Shown here piece after piece: positions 20,407-31,430 of a stretch of DNA of 64,000 nt; within the stretch, counting starts at the first letter, position 1, and each line of letters begins with the position of its first letter. Source of the stretch: Sciurus carolinensis (Eukaryota; Chordata; Mammalia; Rodentia; Sciuridae); NCBI RefSeq assembly GCF_902686445.1, contig NC_062232.1, forward strand, positions 16,908,897 to 16,972,896, given 5' to 3'. The notes under the pieces were generated by a model. The model was not told the DNA's origin. It did not search any database and saw only the letters and a program-made list of their open reading frames with translations. A program made the position numbers and the translations under genes.

Positions 20407-22329
20407 TCTTAGATGAAAAGTTCTCAGGTAAACAATCACATATGCTTTAGGTTGGAAGCCCATCTGTATGACTGAGTACTAAGACATAGGAACTTATACC
20501 TAACTACACTCTGCAATAATTATCATGCAACCAAAGCAATATAATCAGTGCTGTGGAACATAGTGTCTGCTTCACATTGGTCCTTCTGTCAGTGTCCATA
20601 TGGAACATGTATAATGTTGTTTCCTAGTTCTCTTGTTCCAGATGACTCCTTTGCCATGTTTGAGAACCTTGTAGTTAATATGACCAGGCATATTTGACAT
20701 CTTCTACATGATATAAGTACAGTAGAACAAAAGTCTACCAATATAATATGACAGTATATAGAATAGGAGCAAGCTGAGAATGCAGATGTCATGCATATTT
20801 ACATGAGAATAAAGTCTACTGAACATAAATTTAGGTCGCATAAGATCTGTAACATTTCCCTTTGAGTAGTTTATGACTGACCATCAAAATTGTTTTTGTT
20901 TTAATTGGGGAAAAATGCAATGATGTCTTCAAAAGACTTTCCTTCTTTTTCTTCCTTGCCCCTTACGCTTGATCCTTGTATTTTACACATTTTGGATCCA
21001 ATGTAAACATGTTTTACTTTCACAATGACAAATTCATATAACCGAGAAGAAAAATGAAAATAATGAGGTAGAATGAATTAAAGTGAAAGTTTCTGTGCAA
21101 TTCCACTAGATGGCAGCACAGGACTACATTTTGTACCTTTACAGTCGTGTTGATAAAATGCTCACTTCACTAAAATTAGGAAAACAATTCTGAAAGAATA
21201 AAAAAATATATCTGAAAAACTTCTTCCTTTGGAAAGCGTAAAACACAGTTGGGTTTAAATCTATTACTGATAGTGCTAATACATTTTTTTCTTAATAAAA
21301 TAGTTTCTCTGTTCAAATAGTTCAAAGAGCAAGAAAATACCAGTCCCAGACCTGGTTCCTGTTGACTTTTGGCTTGTGTTAGATAAAAACTTGTAGGAAA
21401 ACATGAGTCTTATATTAACCCTTTCTCCCCATATTTCTCCGGGTCCAGTGCACCCAGAACTTGTTTGTGTTGAAATAAAACTTGAAATTACAAAGAATAT
21501 TTGGAGGAGATCATTTGGCAATGGAATAATAACAAAAATAAACGTTTTAAAACAAGATTTTATCTACTTTTGGACTATTCCCTGTAAACTCTTCATTAGT
21601 TTTGTCAAGCAGAATATCATACAGATCATTTACTATGATGGTTCGTGGTTTAACAGAGGGTAACCTAATTACAAACATATATCTCCAAACAGGGTCAGGA
21701 TTAAAGGATGTAAATGAGTAAAGAGCTGTTTTCTAGGGGAGCCCCACAGTGATAAAATACCACTAGATATCTGTCTATGTATATTTATGTGAATGACTCC
21801 AGAGATTCTTCAATATGATACTTTATGAAGTTAAACAAATGACTTGATAATGATTGATTTCATACGTTCAAAGTTTTTTTTGTCTGCCTTACTAGTTAGG
21901 TGGGATTTTGGGGTGTGATTGACATTAACCACAAGGGCTTCCTCAAACAGTTTTGCAGCTCATCTTGTTTGTGTCATATCTACAATCCTCAGGCCTTACC
22001 ACTTCAGTGTGCTCAGGGAACTTCCAACTTTCAGCATCTGCATTTCAGGCCTGACAGGGTTCCACAAAGCCTCAAATTCCCCTACTCTGGGAACAGCCTT
22101 CAGTTATTTATAGATAGAGAGTCAGACAGCAAATCTCTCTCCTCTTTGATAGGAAAATAATGAGGCATATGTTCTGTACAGTGTGTCAAAGTTTCCCCAA
22201 CAAGTGAACTCAACAGTTCACTGTGGGACCCCAAGGTGGTAGAGTTTAATAATTTATCCATTTCTCCACTCACCTTCTGTTGCTCTCTGGAATCACATCC
22301 CAAATAAGATCTTTTAAAATTAGAAAAAC
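20407..22329. other. Unrecognised, mostly non-repetitive DNA
   Basis: The longest stretch in the left half with no element I can name. It carries one CTCF-like site. Open frames up to 86 codons (21403-21663 and 21900-22160, plus) show no domain, signal or start context worth calling. Confidence 0.5.
21103..21119 (+). promoter_or_regulatory. Candidate CTCF-binding site
   Basis: ccactagatggcagcac agrees well with the CTCF core (CCASYAGRKGGCRS type). It lies in sequence outside recognised repeats. The call rests on the motif alone; occupancy is unknown. Confidence 0.45.
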
Positions 22330-22333
22330 ACAT

Positions 22334-24024
22334 TAAAAAGATAGTGCACCATGATCAAGTCGGTTTCATCCTCAAAACTCTAGCCAGAGCAATTAGACAA
22401 ACCAAAGAAATTAAAGGGATACGAATAGGAAAAGAAGAACTCAAACTATCCCTATTTGCTGATGATATGATTGTATACTTAGAGGAACCAGAAAACTTTT
22501 AGATCTCATTAGTGAATTCAGTAAAGTAGTGCACATAAATCTAAGGCATTTTTATACATAAGTGATGAATCTTCAGAAAGAGAAATTAGGAAAACTACCC
22601 CATTCACAATAGCATCGAAAAAAATAAAATACTTGGGAATCAATCTCACAAAAGAGATGAAAGACCTCTACCAAAAGTGCTATACAGATTCAATGCAATT
22701 CCAATTAAAATCCCAATGATGTTCCTTACAGAAATAGAGCAAGCAATTATGAAATTCATCTGGAAGAATAAAAAACCCAGAATAGCTAAAGCAATCCTTG
22801 GCAGAAAGAGTGAAGCAGGGGGTATCACAATACCAGATCTTCAACTCTACTACAAAGCAATAGTAACAAAAACGGCATGGTATTGGTAGCAAAATACCAG
22901 GTAGATCAATGGTACAGAATAGAGGACATGGACACAAACCCAAATAAATACAATTTTCTCATACTAGACAAAGGGGCCAAAAATATGCAATGGAGAAAAG
23001 ATAGCCTCTTCAACAAATGGTGTTGGGAGAATTGGAAATCCATATGCAACAGAATGAAACTAAACCCATATCTCTCACCACGCACGAAACTAAACTCAAA
23101 ATGGATTAAGGATCTCGGAATCAGACCAGAGACCTTGCATCTTATAGAAGAAAAAGTAGGTCCAGAGCTTCAACATGTTGGCTTAGGACCAGACTCCTCA
23201 ACAGGACTCCCATAGCACAAGAAATAAAAGCAAGAATTAATAACTGGGATAGATTCAAACTAAAAAGCTTTCTCTCAGCAAAGGAAACTATCAGCAATGC
23301 GAAGAAAGAGCCTACAGAGTGGGAGAAAATCTTTGCCAATCATACTTCAGATAGAGCACTAATCTCCAGAATCTATAAAGAACTCAAAAAACTCTACACC
23401 AAGAATGCAAATAATCCAATTGACGAATGGGCTAAGGAAATGAATAGACACTTCACAGAAGAAGATGTACAAGCAATCAACAAACATATGGAAAAATGTT
23501 CAACATCTCTAGTAATAAGAGAAATGCAAATCAAAACCACCCTAAGATTCCATCTCACCCCAATTAGAATGGCGATTATCAAGAATACAAGCAACAACAG
23601 GTGTTGGCGAGGATGTGGGGAGAAAGGTACACTCATATATTGCTGGTGGGACTGCAAATTAGTGCAGCCACTCTGGAAAGCAGTGTGGAGACTCCTTAGA
23701 AAACTTGGAATGGAACCACCATTTGACCCAGCTATCCCACTCCTTGGCCTATACTCAAAGGACTTAAAATCAGCATATTACAGAGATACAGCCACATCAA
23801 TGTTCATAGCTGCTCAGTTCACAATAGTCAGAGTGTGGAACCAACCTAGATGTCCTTCAATTGAAGAATGGATAAAGAAACTGTGGTATATATATACAAT
23901 GGAATATTACTCAGCCATAAAGAATGACAAAATTATGGCATTTGCAGGCAAATGGATGAAACTGGAGAATATCATGCTAAGTGAGATAAGCCAATCTCAA
24001 AAAACCAAAGGACGAATGATCTAG
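22334..24024 (+). pseudogene. L1 copy 4 ORF2 remnant
   Basis: Fragments of the reverse transcriptase and C-terminal regions remain. The FADDM block is coded near 22456-22470, and the C-x3-C-x7-H-like motif near 23600-23655 has its His codon changed (translation shows TLIYCWWDC). A TAG at 22887-22889 followed by a missing base near 22897 breaks the frame, and another base is missing near 23193. The TAG plus missing-base pair is identical to copy 2. The frame ends four codons early at 24022-24024. It cannot make an active protein. Confidence 0.85.
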
Positions 24025-24065
24025 CTGATAAGCGGATGATGACACATAATGGGGGGTGGGAGGGG

Positions 24066-24096
24066 TTAGTGTTAGGGTTAGAGTTAGGGTTAGGGA
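24066..24096 (+). repeat. Telomere-like TTAGGG units in L1 copy 4 3' UTR
   Basis: Six hexamer-like units, TTAGTG, TTAGGG, TTAGAG, TTAGGG, TTAGGG and a trailing AGG, lie between long G-rich purine tracts. Copies 1 and 3 have the same position with more decay, so this is an element feature. Confidence 0.85.
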
Positions 24097-24344
24097 GGGG
24101 GGCAAGAATGGAGGAAGGAAGGACTGTATAGAGGGAAAAGAGGGGTGGGAGGGGTGGGGGGGAAGGGAAAAAAATAATAGAATGAATCAAACAACATTAC
24201 CCTATGTAAATTTATGATTACACAAATGGTATGCCTTTACGCCATGTACAAACAGAGAAACAACATGTATCCCATTTGTTTACAATAAAAAAAAAGGAAA
24301 AAGAAAGTTAAAAAAAAGAACAAAAAAAATTTAATTCAAGTAAC

Positions 24345-24546
24345 ATCTTTTAAATAAAATTTTAATGAGATAATTATGAATTCATATACAGTTGTAAGTA
24401 ATAATTTGAAGAGGTCCCATGTATCCTTTATCCTATTTTTCCCAGTGGTATCATTTTGTAAAACTATACTACTGTATCACAACCAGGATATTGATATTGA
24501 TATTGATCCAACCTTAGTCAGATTTCCCAACTTTTTACTTGCAGTC

Positions 24547-24581
<35 letters not shown>

Positions 24582-24640
24582 TGTGTGTATCTTAACTTTG
24601 TATGATTAGATTCATATATATATATATGCTTTTGTGTTTT
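24345..24640 (-). mobile_element. Old mammalian L1 3' UTR fragment
   Basis: tgagataattatgaattcat and ggtcccatgtatcctttatc, then cacaaccaggatattgatat, recall the 3' region of old eutherian L1 (L1M type). The same old element appears to resume after copy 2 at 31747, so copy 2 landed inside it. Confidence 0.55.
24549..24592 (+). repeat. (GT)n microsatellite
   Basis: About 17 GT units followed by an interrupted ctgtgtgtat end. Confidence 0.95.
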
Positions 24641-24650
24641 TAATGTTTTT
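24641..24650. repeat. Target duplication of L1 copy 2 (left)
   Basis: taatgttttt, matching 31747-31756. Its T-run merges with the poly-T of the element, so the exact end is ambiguous. Confidence 0.7.
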
Positions 24651-24655
24651 TTTTT

Positions 24656-24751
24656 GAGGGACAGAGACTTTATTTAAATAATAATATTTAAGTAATATGT
24701 ACAAATTAGCTGGTCAGTTTCATCTGGGATTTGAATTTCAGCAATCTGTTC
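24656..24751 (-). other. 3' transduced segment of L1 copy 2 (96 nt)
   Basis: On the sense strand the L1 ends in an A-run (24762-24752). It is followed by 96 nt of non-L1 sequence, a canonical AATAAA (24674-24669) and, 13 nt later, a second A-run (24655-24646) touching the target duplication. This order is the signature of read-through past the L1's own poly(A) signal to a downstream one. The segment marks the source locus. Confidence 0.75.
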
Positions 24752-25009
24752 TTTTTTTTTTTATTATAAAATTGTAAACAAATGGGATACATGTTGTTTC
24801 TCTGTCTGTACATGGCGTAAAGGCATACCATTTGTGTAATCATAAATCTACATAGGGTAATGTTGTTTGATTCATTCTGCCATTTTTTCCCTTCCCCCCC
24901 CCACCCTTCCCCTCCATCTATACAGTCCTTCCTTCCTCCATTCCTGCCCCCCTCCCTAAACCCAACTCCAACCCCAACACTAACCCTTCCCACCCCCCAT
25001 TATGTGTCA

Positions 25010-28000
25010 TCATCCACTTATTAGCGATATCATTCTTCCTTTGGTTTTTTGAGATTGGCTTATCTCACTTAGCATGATATTCTCCAGTTTCATCCATTTG
25101 CCTGCAAATGCCATAATTTTATCGTTCTTTATGGCTGAGTAATATTCCATTGTATATATATACCACAGTTTCTTTATACATTCTTCAATTGAAGGACATC
25201 TAGGTTGGTTCCACAATCTGGCTATTGTGAACTGAGCAGCTATGAACATTGATGTGGCTGTATCTCTGTAATATGCTGATTTTAAGTCCTTTGGGTATAG
25301 GCCAAGGAGTGGGATAGCTGGGTCAAATGGTGGTTCCATTCCAAGTTTTCTAAGGAATCTCCACACTGCTTTCCAGAGTGGCTGCACTAATTTGCAGCCC
25401 CACCAGCAATGTAAGAGTGTACCTTTCTCCCCACATCCTCGCCAACACCTGTTGTTGGTTGTATTCTTGATAATCGCCATTCTAATTGGGGTGAGATGGA
25501 ATCTTAGGGTGGTTTTGATTTGCATTTCTCTTATTACTAGAGATGTTGAACATTTTTCCATATGTTTGTTGATTGCTTGTATATCTTCTTCTGTGAAGTG
25601 TCTATTCATTTCCTTAGCCCATTTGTCGATTGGATTATTTACATTCTTGGTGTAGAGTTTTTTGAGTTCTTTATAGATTCTGGAGATTAGCGCTCTATCT
25701 GAAGTATGATTGGCAAAGATTTTCTCCCACTCTGTAGGCTCTTTCTTTGCATTGCTGATAGTTTCCTTTGCTGAGAGAAAGCTTTTTAGTTTGAATCTAT
25801 CCCAGTTATTAATTCTTGCTTTTATTTCTTGTGCTATGGGAGTCCTGTTGAGGAAGTCTGGTCCTAAGCCAAGATGTTGAAGCTCTGGACCTACTTTTTC
25901 TTCTATAAGATGCAAGGTCTCTGGTCTGATTCCGAGATCCTTAATCCATTTTGAGTTGAGTTTCGTGCATGGTGAGAGATATGGGTTTAGTTTCATTCTG
26001 TTGCATATGGATTTCCAATTCTCCCAACACCATTTGTTGAAGAGGCTATCTTTTCTCCATTGCATATTTTTGGCCCCTTTGTCTAGTATGAGAAAATTGT
26101 ATTTATTTGGGTTTGTGTCCATGTCCTCTATTCTGTACCATTGATCTACCTGGTATTTTGCTACCAATACCATGCCGTTTTTGTTACTATTGCTTTGTAG
26201 TAGAGTTGAAGATCTGGTATTGCGATACCCCCTGCTTCACTCTTTCTGCCAAGGATTGCTTTAGCTATTCTGGGTTTTTTATTCTTCCAGATGAATTTCA
26301 TAATTGCTTGCTCTATTTCTGTAAGGTACATCATTGGGATTTTAATTGGAATTGAATTGAATCTGTATAGCACTTTTGGTAGTATGGCCATTTTGACAAT
26401 ATTAATTCTTCCTATCCAAGAACATGGGAGATCTTTCCATCTTCTAAGGTTTTCTTGAATTTCTTTCTTTAGTGTTCTGTAGTTCTCATTGTAGAGGTCT
26501 TTCACCTCTTTTGTGAGATTGATTCCCAAATACTTTATTTTTTTTGAAGCTATTGTGAATGGGGTAGTTTTCCTAATTTCTCTTTCTGAAGATTCATCGC
26601 TTATATATAAAAATGCCTTCGATTTATGTGCATTGATCTTATATCCCGCTACTTTACTGAATTCACTTATGAGATCTAAAAGTTTTCTGGTGGAATTTCC
26701 TGGTTCCTCTAAGTATACCATCATATCATCAGCAAATAGGGATAGTTTGAGTTCTTCTTTTCCTATTCGTATCCCTTTAATTTCTTTGGTCTAATTGCTC
26801 TGGCTAGAGTTTCAAGGACGATATTGAATAGAAGTGGTGAAAGAGGGCATCCCTGCCTTGTTCCAGTTTTTAGAGGGAATGCTTTCAGTTTTTCACCATT
26901 TAGAATGATATTAGCAATGGGTTTAGCGTAGATGGCCTTTACAATGTTAAGGAATGTTCCCACTATCCCTATTTTTTCTAGCGTTTTGAGCATGAAGGGG
27001 TGCTGTATTTTATCAAATGCTTTTTCTGCATCTATCGAAATAATCATGTGATTCTTGACTTTAAGTCTATTGATATGGTGAATGACATTTATTGATTTTC
27101 TGATGTTGAACCAACCTTGCATCCCTGGGATGAAACCCACTTGATCATGGTGCACTATCTTTTTAATATGTTTTTGTATGCGATTTGCTAAAATTTTGTT
27201 TAGAATTTTTGCGTCGATGTTCATTAAGGATATTGGTCTGAAATTTTCTTTCCTCGATGTGTCTCTGTCTGGTTTAGATATCAGGGTGATATTGACTTCA
27301 TAGAATGAGTTTGGGAGGGTTCCCTCCTCTTCTATTTTCTGGAATACTTTGAGAAGTATTGGAATGAGTTCTTCTTTAAAAGTTTTGTAGAACTCGGCTG
27401 AGAGCCCATCTGGTCCTGGACTTTTCTTTGTTGGTAGTCTTTTGATGACTTCTTCTATTTCATTACTTGAAATTGGTCTATTTAAATTGTGTATGTTCTC
27501 CTCGTTCAGTTTAGGCAATTCATATGTCTCTAGAAACCTGTTGATGTCTTCGAAATTTTCTATTTTGTTGGAGTATAGATTTTCAAAATAGCTTCTAATT
27601 ATGTTTTGTATTTCGGTCGTGTCTGTTGTGATATTTCCTTGTTCATTCCGAATTTTAGTGATTTGGGTTTTCTCTCGTCTTCTCTTTGTTAGTGTGGCTA
27701 AAGGTTTATCAATTTTGTTTATTTTTTCGAAGAACCAACTATTTATTTTGTCAATTTTTTGTATTGTTTCTTTCGTTTCAATTTCGTTGATTTCAGCTCT
27801 CAGTTTAACTATTTCCTGTCTTCTACTACTTTTGGTGTTGGTCTGTTCTTCTTTTTCTAGGGCTTTGAGTTGTAGTGTTAGGTCATTTATTTTTTGAGTT
27901 TTACTTCTTTTATTAAATGCGCTCCATGAAATAAATCTTCCTCTAAGTACCGCTTTCATAGTGTCCCAGAGATTTTGATATGTTGTTTCTTTGTTCTCGT

Positions 28001-28856
28001 TTACCTCTAAGAATTTTTTAATTTCCTTCCTAATATCTTCTGTTATCCATTCATCATATAGTAGCATATTGTTTAATCTCCAGGTGTTGGAGTAGTTTCT
28101 GTTTTTTACTCTTTCATTAATTTGTAACTTCAATCCATTATGATCTGATAGAATACAAGGTAGTGTCTCTATCTTCTTGTATTTACTGACATTAGCTTTG
28201 TGGCATAATATATGGTCTATTTTAGAGAAGGATCCATGTGCTGCTGAGAAGAAAGTGTATTCGCTCTTGGTTGGATGGTATATTCTATAAATGTCTGTTA
28301 AGTCTAAATTATTGATTGTGTTATTGAGATCTATGGTTTCTTTGTTCAATTTTGGTTTGGAAGATCTGTCCAGTGGTGAAAGAGGCGTGTTAAAATCACC
28401 TAGTATTATTGTGTTATGGTCTATTTGGTTTCTAAAATTGAGAAGGATTTGTTTAACATACATGGATGAGCCACTGTTTGGGGCATAGATGTTTATGATT
28501 GTTATATCTTGCTGATTTATGCTTCCCTTAAGCAGTATGAAATGTCCTTCTTTATCCCTTCTAACTAACATTGGCTTGAAGTCCACATTATCTGAAATGA
28601 GGATGGATACTCCAGCTTTTTTGCTGAGCCCATGTGCATGGTATGTTTTTCCCCATCCTTTCACCTTTAGTCTATGGGTATCTCTTTCTATGAGGTGAGT
28701 CTCTTGCAGGCAACATATTGTTGAATCTTTCTGTTTAATCCAATCTGCCAGTCTATGTCTTTTGATTGATGAATTCAGGCCATTAACATTCAGGGTTATT
28801 ATTGAGATATGATTTGTATTCCCAGTCATTTGGTTCATATTTAAAATTTTTGACAC
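25010..28856 (-). pseudogene. L1 copy 2 ORF2 (endonuclease-reverse transcriptase), broken
   Basis: The endonuclease and most of the reverse transcriptase are open (28856-26763, 697 codons): [23 protein letters not shown], then [11 protein letters not shown] 4-base loss near 26790, from a doubled agac, shifts the frame just before the FADD catalytic block. The next open piece is 26724-26161. A TAG at 26163-26161 and a missing base just after it make a second break before the C-terminal third (26173-25010), which keeps the C-x3-C-x7-H-x4-C motif. The second break is identical to copy 4. As it stands no active ORF2p is made. Confidence 0.92.
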
Positions 28857-28887
28857 ATCTTGGTTCCTCCTTTATTTGACAGTTCCT

Positions 28888-29901
28888 TTAGGATAATTCC
28901 TCCCTTTGCTGATTTGCTTCTTTGTTTTTTATCTCTTCCTCATGAAATATTTTGCTGAGAATGTTCTGTAATGCTGGCTTTCTTTTTGTAAATTCTTTTA
29001 GCTTTTGTTTATCGTGGAATGATCTTATTTCATCGTCAAATTTGAAGGTAAGTTTTGCTGGGTATAAGATTCTTGGTTGGCATCCATTTTCTTTCAGAGC
29101 TTGAAAAATGTTGTTCCAGGCCCTTCTAGCTTTTAGGGTCTGGATTGAAAAATCTGCTGATATCCATATTGGCTTCCCCCTGAATGTAATTTGGTTCTTT
29201 TCTCTCACAGCCTTTAAAATTCTGTCTTTATTTTGTATGTTAGGTATTTTCATTATAATGTGCCTTGGTGTGGGTCTGTTGTAATTTTGTGTATTTGGAG
29301 TCCTATAAGCCTCTTGGACTTGATTTTCCATTTCATTCTTCAGATTTGGGAAATTTTCTGATATTATTTCTTCAAATAGATTGTTCATTCCTTTGGTTTG
29401 TTTCTCTAAGCCTTCCTCAATCCCAATAATTCTCAAATTTGGCCTTTTCATGATATCCCATAGTTCTTGGAGATTCTGTTCATGATTTCTCACCGTCTTC
29501 TCTGTTTGTTCAACTTTGTTTTCGAGGTTAAATATTTTGTCTTCAATATCTGAAGTTCTGTCTTCCAGCTGTTCTATCCTATTGGTTATGCTTTCTATGG
29601 AGTTCTTAATTTGGTTTATTGTTTCCTTCATTTCAAGGATTTCTGTTTGGTTTTTTTTCAATATCTCTAACTCTTTATTGAAATGATCTTTTGCTTCCTG
29701 AATTTGCTCTGTTAACTGTCGATTGGTGCGATCGTTCAATGCCTGCATTTGCTCTTTCATCTCATCGTTTGCTTCCCTAATCATTTTAATTATGTACATT
29801 CTGAACTCCCTTTCTGTCATTTCTTCTGCCATGCTGTCGTTGGATTTTATTGATGTAACATCTAGATTTGTTTGGGGCATTTTCTTCCCTTGTTTTCTCA
29901 T
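28888..29901 (-). CDS. L1 copy 2 ORF1 protein, intact
   Basis: Open for 337 codons, the usual length for this family. Residues 1-35 are a charged leader. A coiled coil runs from about 38 to 155 (MKEQMQALNDRTN, IEQLEDRTSDIEDKIFNLENK). The RRM-like core starts at RPNLRIIGIEEG, and the C-terminal domain has ARRAWNNIFQAL and RILYPAKLTF. No stop or frameshift is seen, though its ORF2 partner is broken. The start follows the long 5' UTR and matches the other copies. Confidence 0.92.
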   Translation of the reverse strand: MRKQGKKMPQTNLDVTSIKSNDSMAEEMTEREFRMYIIKMIREANDEMKEQMQALNDRTNRQLTEQIQEAKDHFNKELEILKKNQTEILEMKETINQIKNSIESITNRIEQLEDRTSDIEDKIFNLENKVEQTEKTVRNHEQNLQELWDIMKRPNLRIIGIEEGLEKQTKGMNNLFEEIISENFPNLKNEMENQVQEAYRTPNTQNYNRPTPRHIIMKIPNIQNKDRILKAVREKNQITFRGKPIWISADFSIQTLKARRAWNNIFQALKENGCQPRILYPAKLTFKFDDEIRSFHDKQKLKEFTKRKPALQNILSKIFHEEEIKNKEANQQREELS

Positions 29902-30839
29902 ATTGTTCAGGGATCAGTGGGTCATTAAGATATTGCAGATTTCCTCTATCGACTTATAATGTCCCTGAAGATTGCTAGTATATCCCCTCTTATCCTTCAG
30001 TAGCCTGAAGTCTTGGAGGAGGTTGATAATGCAGAGCTCCACGAAGAAGCTGCCTCTCTAGGTGTGGTAACCCTCAGGTGGCGTATATTCCCTGCTAGTG
30101 GGCGGAGGTGCCTCCACTTGTTGACCAATGGTCATCCAATGGGGAAGTAGACTGTGGGCTGAGGCAAGGCCTGTTTGTGCCTATGTCTCTGACTTTACCG
30201 TCCCTGTGGGAAAACCTCCCCCGGCCGGGAAGAGTCACTCGGTGGGGACGTCTCGCTAGTCAGTTGCCCTCCTAGAGGTTCCCCTCAATCTACAACTACC
30301 ACCTGGGCTGGGCTGTCTTCTTCTGCAACGATCCCAGGGGCCCGGACCTACGTCCTGGGCCTGGGAGCCTCACCCTTCGCAGGCGAGTCTCCTTAGGCTG
30401 CCTCTCCCAGAGAATCTGCCCGCCGCCCTGGAAACTTCGCTCCGCCCCTAGGCGTGTCTCTGTGCGGCTCTTCCAGCAAGAAGCCACCTAGCTCCTGGGA
30501 CCCTGCTCTGCACCTAATCGCTTGGCTATGCGGCCCCTCCTCTGAGCCGCCACCTGGATCCCCGTACAATAGCTCCGATACCCAGAGACCCGCCACACAC
30601 CACCTCCTTCGGACAGCGGCCCGGTTTCTGACGCAGTCACTAGGAGTCCAAGCAACTCACTTCGTGTCTCCTCCTCCCGCCAACTGCCTGTAGCCCTAGG
30701 CAGTCACTCTGAGTCCAAGTGACCCGCCCTGTTCCTCCTCCTCCTCCTCAGGGTAGCCCCCCAGGTGTTCAGGAGCGGTGGCTCCGAGACCAAGTGACCC
30801 ACCGCGCTCCTCCTCCAGGCAGGCCACCGGTGTTCAGGA

Positions 30840-31430
30840 GCGGTCGCTTTCAGTCCAATCAACTCACCACTCACCTCCTCCTCTGACAACCGCCTGTGGC
30901 TCTGATGCAGTCACTCCTAGGTCAAGCAACCCGCCGCGCTTCTCCTCTTCCTCCGGGCAACCTCCTGGTGTTCAGGAGTGCTCGCTCTGAGTTCAAACAG
31001 CTCACCACGCAGCTCCTCCTCTGGCAACTGCCTGTGGCTCTGATGCAGTCACTCCTAGGTCAAGCAACACGACGCGCTCCTCCTCCTCCTCCGGGCAACC
31101 TCCCGACACTCAGGAGCGCTCGCTCTGGGTTCAAACAGTTTACCACGCAGCTCCTCTTCTGGCAGCCGCCTGTGGTTCTGATGCAGTCACTCCCAGACCA
31201 AGCATCCCGCCGCGCTCCTCCTCTTCCTCCGGGCAGTCCCCCGGCGCTCAGGAGCGCCCACTCTGAGTTCAAACAGCTCACCACGCAGCTCCTCCTCTGG
31301 CAACCGCCCGTGGCTCTGATGCAGTCACTCCTAGACCCAAGCAACCCGCCGGGCCTCTCCTCCTCCTCCGGGAAACCCCCCGGTGTTCGGAAGCGGTCAC
31401 TCTGGGTCCAAACAGCTCGCCACGCAGCTC
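30840..31430 (-). repeat. 138-bp tandem repeats in copy 2 promoter
   Basis: At least four units with an exact 138-bp spacing between the tctgatgcag marks (30901, 31039, 31177, 31315). Copy 3 has three comparable marks with spacings of 132 and 138. All spacings are multiples of three. Confidence 0.9.

Larger units (their letters stand above)
22330..24330 (+). mobile_element. L1 copy 4: 5'-truncated, internally deleted
   Basis: A young L1 starting inside the ORF2 reverse transcriptase region (attaaaaagatagtgcacca) and running through the 3' UTR to an A-rich tail after tttacaataaaaaaaa. Compared with copy 3 it lacks about 310, 13, 16 and 112 bp at four internal points (near 22372, 22491, 22530 and 22676). 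A possible 10-bp duplication, atcttttaaa, is at 22309-22318 and 24345-24354, but it is not next to the element ends and remains doubtful. It lies tail-to-tail with copy 2. Confidence 0.88.

Noticed and set aside
24066..24096. Interstitial telomere repeat marking a chromosome fusion
   Set aside because: It occupies the same 3' UTR position in several L1 copies, so it is part of the element.
30840..31430. Regular 138-bp repeats as a CRISPR-like array or satellite
   Set aside because: The units are directly adjacent without spacers, lie inside an L1 promoter and recur in copy 3.
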